A stretch of DNA of 64,000 nt, taken from NCBI RefSeq assembly GCF_016863555.1, contig NZ_BOPC01000023.1:79753-143752 (forward strand), read 5' to 3'. Within the stretch, counting starts at the first letter, position 1, and every line of letters begins with the position of its first letter. Below are positions 60,581-64,000 of this stretch, piece after piece. The notes beneath the pieces were generated by a model that was not told the DNA's origin, did no database searches, and saw nothing but the letters and a program-made list of their open reading frames with translations. A program made the position numbers and the translations under genes. This DNA comes from Micromonospora qiuiae. Its GTDB lineage: Bacteria > Actinomycetota > Actinomycetes > Mycobacteriales > Micromonosporaceae.

Positions 60581-60626
60581 GTCGTCCGGCCTAGGCCGAC
60601 GCCTCGCCGAACCGCTGGCGTATCGC

Positions 60627-61190
60627 CTAGCGGGGTCTGAGTCCGTCGACGACGACGTCCAGCATGCGCTTCAGTTGGGGGCGCTGCTCGGGTGCGCCGG
60701 CCACGGAGAGCAAACCGGCGAGGATGCCGCCTACCTCGGCCGGGTTGATGTCGCTGCGCAGCTCTCCTGCTGTGGCGCCGGCCTCGAGCACCATCGCCAG
60801 GACCTGCTGGACCTCGTCGCAGACCGGTCCGGTGCCGAAGCGGCCGGAAGCGCTCATGGCGACCAGGGCCTCGCAGATGCCGCGTCGTTCGCCGGCCCAG
60901 TCGGCGAATCGGAGCATCCACGCGTGGAGGGCCTGTGCGGGCGGCTCGGTAGCCAGCAGGGTGCGCGCATCTTCGCGCAAGGGGCGGATCTGGTCCCGGT
61001 AGACCTCTTCGACCAGATCCTCTCGGGTGGGGAAGTGCCGGTACAGGGTGGCGTTTCCCACTCCCGCGCGTTTGGCGATCGCGTCCAGCGAGATCGCGCG
61101 TCCGGATGCGAAGGCTTCGGCGGCCGTGGCGATCAGGTGCTCGCGGTTGCGCTGCGCGTCGGCGCGCAGGGTACTGCGTGGAGGTGTCAT
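60627..61190 (-). CDS. TetR-family transcriptional regulator
   Basis: Repressor of 187 residues. The N-terminal HTH includes ISLDAIAKRAGVGNATLYRHF (given by its key positions; DAIAKRAGVGNATLY is the recognition region), followed by an all-helical ligand domain with TetR_C-like WAGERRGICEALVAM. ATG 61190 begins just before the HTH. It is divergent from the SDR/aldo-keto reductase operon. Two GGGGA-N2-TCCCC palindromes between them are probably its operators. Confidence 0.92.
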   Translation of the reverse strand: MTPPRSTLRADAQRNREHLIATAAEAFASGRAISLDAIAKRAGVGNATLYRHFPTREDLVEEVYRDQIRPLREDARTLLATEPPAQALHAWMLRFADWAGERRGICEALVAMSASGRFGTGPVCDEVQQVLAMVLEAGATAGELRSDINPAEVGGILAGLLSVAGAPEQRPQLKRMLDVVVDGLRPR

Positions 61191-61233
61191 GACCTTCGCG
61201 ATCGTGAGTGTCGGATGAGGCTCGGAAACGATT

Positions 61234-61288
61234 CGGGGATGTCCCCGGTTCAGTGTACTGTGAGACAACCGGGGAGATCCCCGGTTGT
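61234..61288. promoter_or_regulatory. Twin TetR-type operators
   Basis: Site 1 is CGGGGA-TG-TCCCCG (61234-61247). Site 2 has perfect 11-bp arms ACAACCGGGGA and TCCCCGGTTGT around GA (61265-61288). Centres are 36 bp apart. Both lie in the divergent tetR/SDR promoter region. Confidence 0.8.
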
Positions 61289-61329
61289 GCGCGGTCATCA
61301 CCCACTGCTTCAGCGACGAAAGGTCTGCC

Positions 61330-62055
61330 ATGCCTACAGCTCTCATCACCGGGGGAACGACCGGGATCGGCAGAGCGACGGCCGAGCTGCTGCACGCCCG
61401 CGGCTACCAGGTCACGGTCACCGGACAGAATCCTCATTCCCTCGCACGGGCACGGTCCGAGCTCCCCGACGACGTGCTCGTCGTCCGATCCGATGCGCGC
61501 GTGCTCTCCGACACCGACGCTCTGATGTCAGCCGTCTCGACGCGCTTCGGATCACTGGACCTGCTCTTCCTCAACGCCGGGATCTTCCGTCCGGCACCAG
61601 TAGCCGAGGTGACGGAGGAATCGTTCGACGAGCACGCCGATCTCAACTTCAAGGGCCAGTACTTCACCCTCCAAAAGGCCCTTCCCCTCATGAACAACGG
61701 TGGCTCGATCGTGCTGACCGTGGGCATCGGGTCCCGTCGCGGCAGCCCTGGCGCCACAGTGGGGGCGGCGACGCGCGGCGCGCTGCTGGCGATGCTGCCC
61801 TCGCTCGCGCTCGAACTGGCTCCGCGCAAGATTCGCGTCAACGCCGTGAGTCCCGGGGCCACCGACACCCCGCTGTTCGACAAGCTGGGAGTTCCCCAGA
61901 GCGGCCGGGACGCCATGCGCGCGAAGATCCCCTTCGAGCGCTTCGGATCCAGCCAGGAGGTCGCGGAAGCAGTCGCCTTCCTCGCCTCGGACGCCGCCGG
62001 CTACATCACCGGCCAGGACATCACCGTGGCCGGCGGCTACGGGCTCGGCGTCTGA
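61330..62055 (+). CDS. Short-chain dehydrogenase/reductase with altered catalytic residues
   Basis: SDR-fold protein of 241 residues. Cofactor motifs are intact: LITGGTTGIGRATAEL (TGxxxGIG) at the N-terminus and LFLNAGIF near 88. The region that should hold YxxxK reads ATVGAATRGALLAML, with Gly in place of the catalytic Tyr and Arg in place of Lys, and the usual Ser before it is also not evident. The C-terminus IPFERFGSSQEVAEAVAFL and YITGQDITVAGG is typical. It may be inactive as a reductase or have a binding role. ATG 61330 follows GAAAGG. Confidence 0.88.
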   Translation: MPTALITGGTTGIGRATAELLHARGYQVTVTGQNPHSLARARSELPDDVLVVRSDARVLSDTDALMSAVSTRFGSLDLLFLNAGIFRPAPVAEVTEESFDEHADLNFKGQYFTLQKALPLMNNGGSIVLTVGIGSRRGSPGATVGAATRGALLAMLPSLALELAPRKIRVNAVSPGATDTPLFDKLGVPQSGRDAMRAKIPFERFGSSQEVAEAVAFLASDAAGYITGQDITVAGGYGLGV

Positions 62056-62126
62056 TGAGTATCCACGGGCCCACGACCGGCCCGCACGCAACACACGTCA
62101 GGAACCACACCTCACCGGAGAACACG

Positions 62127-63191
62127 ATGGCGCTCACGCTCGACACCTACCGGCAGCTGGGACGTTCCGGCCTTCGGGTCTCACCACTCGCGCTCGGCGC
62201 GGCCACCTTCGGCAACGACTGGGGCTGGGGCACGGAGCAGAACGAGGCGCGGAAACTGTTCGACCTCTACGTCGAGCGGGGTGGGAACTTCATCGACACC
62301 GCAGTCACCTACACCAACGGCACCTCCGAGCGCATGCTCGGCGAGTTCGCGCGCAACCGGCGCGACAGTCTGGTCCTTGCGACCAAGTACACGACGCTGC
62401 GCCGGCCCGATGACCCCAACTCCGGCGGCGCCAGCCGGAAGAGCCTGTTCGGCGCGGTCGAGACCAGCCTGCGGCAGCTGAACACTGACTATATCGACCT
62501 GCTCTACCTGCACGTATGGGACTCCACCACGCCCGTGGAGGAGATCCTGCGCGGCCTGGACGACCTGGTGCGCCAGGGCAAGATTCTCTACGTCGCCATC
62601 TCCAACACCCCGGCCTGGCAGATCTCACGCATGCAGACGATCGCCGACCTGCGCGGCTGGTCGCCACTGACGGCGCTGCAGCTGGAGTACAGCCTGGTGG
62701 AACGCACCGGAGAGCGTGACCTTCTGCCGATGGCCCAGGAGCTGGGACTGGGAACCGTGCTGTGGTCCCCCTTGGCGGGTGGGGTCCTCACCGGCAAGTA
62801 CAGCCGCCAGGACTTGACCGCACCAGCGTCCGACCAGAGTGAGAGCGCCCGCAAGTCCTTCAACCTGGCCCTGGGCGGAGTGACCGAGCGCAACCTCGCC
62901 ATCGTGGACGTCGTCAAGGAGGTCGCGGCGGAACTGGGCCGAACCCCTGCACAGGTCGGACTGGCCTGGACCTTGCACAACCCAGGGGCGACCGCGCCCA
63001 TCATCGGGGCGCGAACTGTCGAACAGCTGCAGGAGAACCTGGGAGCCCTCGAGGTCGACCTCACCCCGTCCCAGAAGGCGCGCCTGGACGAGGTCAGCGT
63101 GATCGATCTCGGCTTCCCCCACGCCATGCTCGCCAGTGACCACATCCGCGTACAGACCCGCGGCGACCTGAAGATCCAGGACCGCCGTTGA
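62127..63191 (+). CDS. Aldo/keto reductase
   Basis: NADPH-dependent (beta/alpha)8 reductase of 354 residues. The catalytic tetrad is visible: Asp and Tyr in FIDTAVTYTNGTSE (about residues 54-60), Lys in LATKYTTL (about 86) and His in LLYLHVWDS (about 130). The cofactor-binding end is APIIGARTVEQLQENLGAL. ATG 62127 follows CCGGAG. It is co-oriented with the SDR gene 71 bp upstream and probably under the same TetR control, for example in carbonyl detoxification. Confidence 0.93.
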   Translation: MALTLDTYRQLGRSGLRVSPLALGAATFGNDWGWGTEQNEARKLFDLYVERGGNFIDTAVTYTNGTSERMLGEFARNRRDSLVLATKYTTLRRPDDPNSGGASRKSLFGAVETSLRQLNTDYIDLLYLHVWDSTTPVEEILRGLDDLVRQGKILYVAISNTPAWQISRMQTIADLRGWSPLTALQLEYSLVERTGERDLLPMAQELGLGTVLWSPLAGGVLTGKYSRQDLTAPASDQSESARKSFNLALGGVTERNLAIVDVVKEVAAELGRTPAQVGLAWTLHNPGATAPIIGARTVEQLQENLGALEVDLTPSQKARLDEVSVIDLGFPHAMLASDHIRVQTRGDLKIQDRR

Positions 63192-63196
63192 CGGAC

Positions 63197-63232
63197 GCGC
63201 ACGGGGGCGGCGAGACCCCCGCCCCCGTGCGC
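63197..63232 (+). terminator. Stem-loop terminator after the aldo/keto reductase
   Basis: Perfect 14-bp arms GCGCACGGGGGCGG and CCGCCCCCGTGCGC, 5 bp after the stop. Confidence 0.85.
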
Positions 63233-63508
63233 GCGTCGAGGCCCTGTCCTCGTATAGCTACGGCCAGGTGGCGAGTAGCCCTGTGTGGGGTTCTGGGCTG
63301 CGGTCTCGGCGGTCTTTCAACGCCGAGGGTCGGCTACGAGGGAGTTGACGCGGTTCTCGTACTCGCGGCGGGCCTTGCGCTGCGCCGGGATCGTCGGAGT
63401 GCTGGGATGCCGTCGAGAGGCTGGCAGTGGGCGAGCCCGCGCCCGCGGGCAACGCCTCGGCCGGCCCCCAGCCATGCCGGGTAGCCGTCACGGCTCGATG
63501 TCCGGCGC
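63233..63508. other. Region without an intact gene; possible gene-end remnant
   Basis: On the minus strand a frame ending at 63317 reads AQRKARREYENRVNSLVAD before its stop, which looks like the end of a coding sequence, but no start or further conserved part can be found. Nothing else recognisable. Confidence 0.3.
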
Positions 63509-63904
63509 TCAGGAGTCGAGTAGGTGGCCTGTCGTCGCGTCGATGTGGTCGGGGATTTCGTCGTGGCGGTCGCCGACTGTCGGTGTTCCTGTGGGCTCGA
63601 ACATCAGGATCGCCGCGCCGGCGGGAGCATACGGCCTGTGCTGCGTGCCTCGCGGGACGGTAAAGACCGCGCCCTGCGCAAGCCGGACCGTGCGTTCCCC
63701 AGCTGGCTCGCGCAACGAGATGCACAACTCCCCGTCGAGCACCAGGAAGAGCTCATCGGTGTCGTCGTGGACGTGCCAGATGTGCTCGCCCGCCACCTTG
63801 GCGACGCGCACGTCGTAGTCATTGACGCGTGCGACGATGCGAGGGCTCCACAACGCTTCGAAGGAGGCCAGGGCCGCACTGAGGGCGATGGGTTCATGGC
63901 TCAT
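63509..63904 (-). CDS. Cupin-domain protein
   Basis: Single-domain cupin of 131 residues. Cupin motif 1 is HVHDDTDELFLVLDGEL (about 44-60, with the His, His and Glu metal ligands) and motif 2 is VPRGTQHRPYAP (about 88-99, with the last His). It may bind a metal and act as a small dioxygenase, isomerase or sensor; the substrate is unknown. ATG 63904. No operon partner within the window. Confidence 0.9.
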   Translation of the reverse strand: MSHEPIALSAALASFEALWSPRIVARVNDYDVRVAKVAGEHIWHVHDDTDELFLVLDGELCISLREPAGERTVRLAQGAVFTVPRGTQHRPYAPAGAAILMFEPTGTPTVGDRHDEIPDHIDATTGHLLDS

Positions 63905-64000
63905 GAGTGAATCCTTGCCCGTTGAGCATGGTCTGTGTGAGTGCTAGAAATCGCACGTGCCGCAAGAATCCTCGCAGTCCGTCTCGTCGACGCAGCCCCA

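Noticed and set aside
1..64000. tRNA, rRNA, CRISPR array, integrase or transposase genes
   Set aside because: None was found on either strand; hairpins that were seen fit terminators or operators.

Overview
The window is very GC-rich (about 72%) actinobacterial DNA and most probably chromosomal sequence from Micromonospora or a close relative in the Micromonosporaceae. The evidence is the strong third-position G/C codon bias, many GTG starts, four-base stop/start overlaps, a ppm1-fxsA-rbpA neighbourhood like that of other actinomycetes, ECF41/ECF42 and SARP regulators, and a 57-bp intergenic repeat of a kind I associate with Micromonospora. I see no rRNA, tRNA, CRISPR array, insertion sequence or phage.

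Layout. 1-4937: desferrioxamine-type siderophore operon desABCD (desA cut by the window edge). 5041-10656: an APH-like kinase, then a LacI regulator divergent from a three-gene sugar-catabolism operon (Gfo/Idh/MocA oxidoreductase, DUF993 protein, TIM-barrel isomerase). 10785-16145: ECF42 sigma factor with its DGPF partner, a 5'-3' exonuclease, a shortened DUF4037 protein, an acyl-CoA dehydrogenase and an Lrp/AsnC regulator. 16467-21846: two paralogous membrane-anchored TagB/TagF-like glycerophosphotransferases around a polysaccharide pyruvyl transferase, a cell-surface glycopolymer locus. 21965-22942: histidine phosphatase and CsbD stress protein.

23003-31271 is a lysine-degradation locus of the type known from lysine-fermenting anaerobes: kamA divergent from kdd, an amidohydrolase, kamD, kamE, kal and a MutL-like ATPase, nearly all with overlapping or almost touching reading frames. 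The cleavage enzyme Kce is not present. 31742-36073 is housekeeping: lnt, polyprenol-phosphate mannose synthase, fxsA, rbpA (with a sigma-R-like promoter) and a PPOX-fold protein. 36199-44769 is carbohydrate use: a coiled-coil protein, LacI and GH3 beta-glucosidase with paired operators, a ROK regulator and a GH42 beta-galactosidase. 44776-47148: LysE exporter, DUF1992 protein and an F420-type nitroreductase fused to a hemerythrin-like domain.

The best candidate for an undescribed system is 47251-57482: a SARP/NB-ARC/TPR regulator preceded by 11-bp phased CTTG heptamers of the kind SARPs bind, an MFS exporter, three different ATP-grasp ligases and a 584-residue protein of no family I recognise. 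No NRPS, PKS or precursor peptide is visible, so this looks like a ribosome- and NRPS-independent pathway to a small peptide or amide. 57700-63904 closes the window with an ECF41 sigma factor and a divergent amidohydrolase carrying an ECF41-type -35 element, then a TetR regulator with twin operators in front of an SDR (lacking its catalytic Tyr and Lys) and an aldo/keto reductase, and a cupin.
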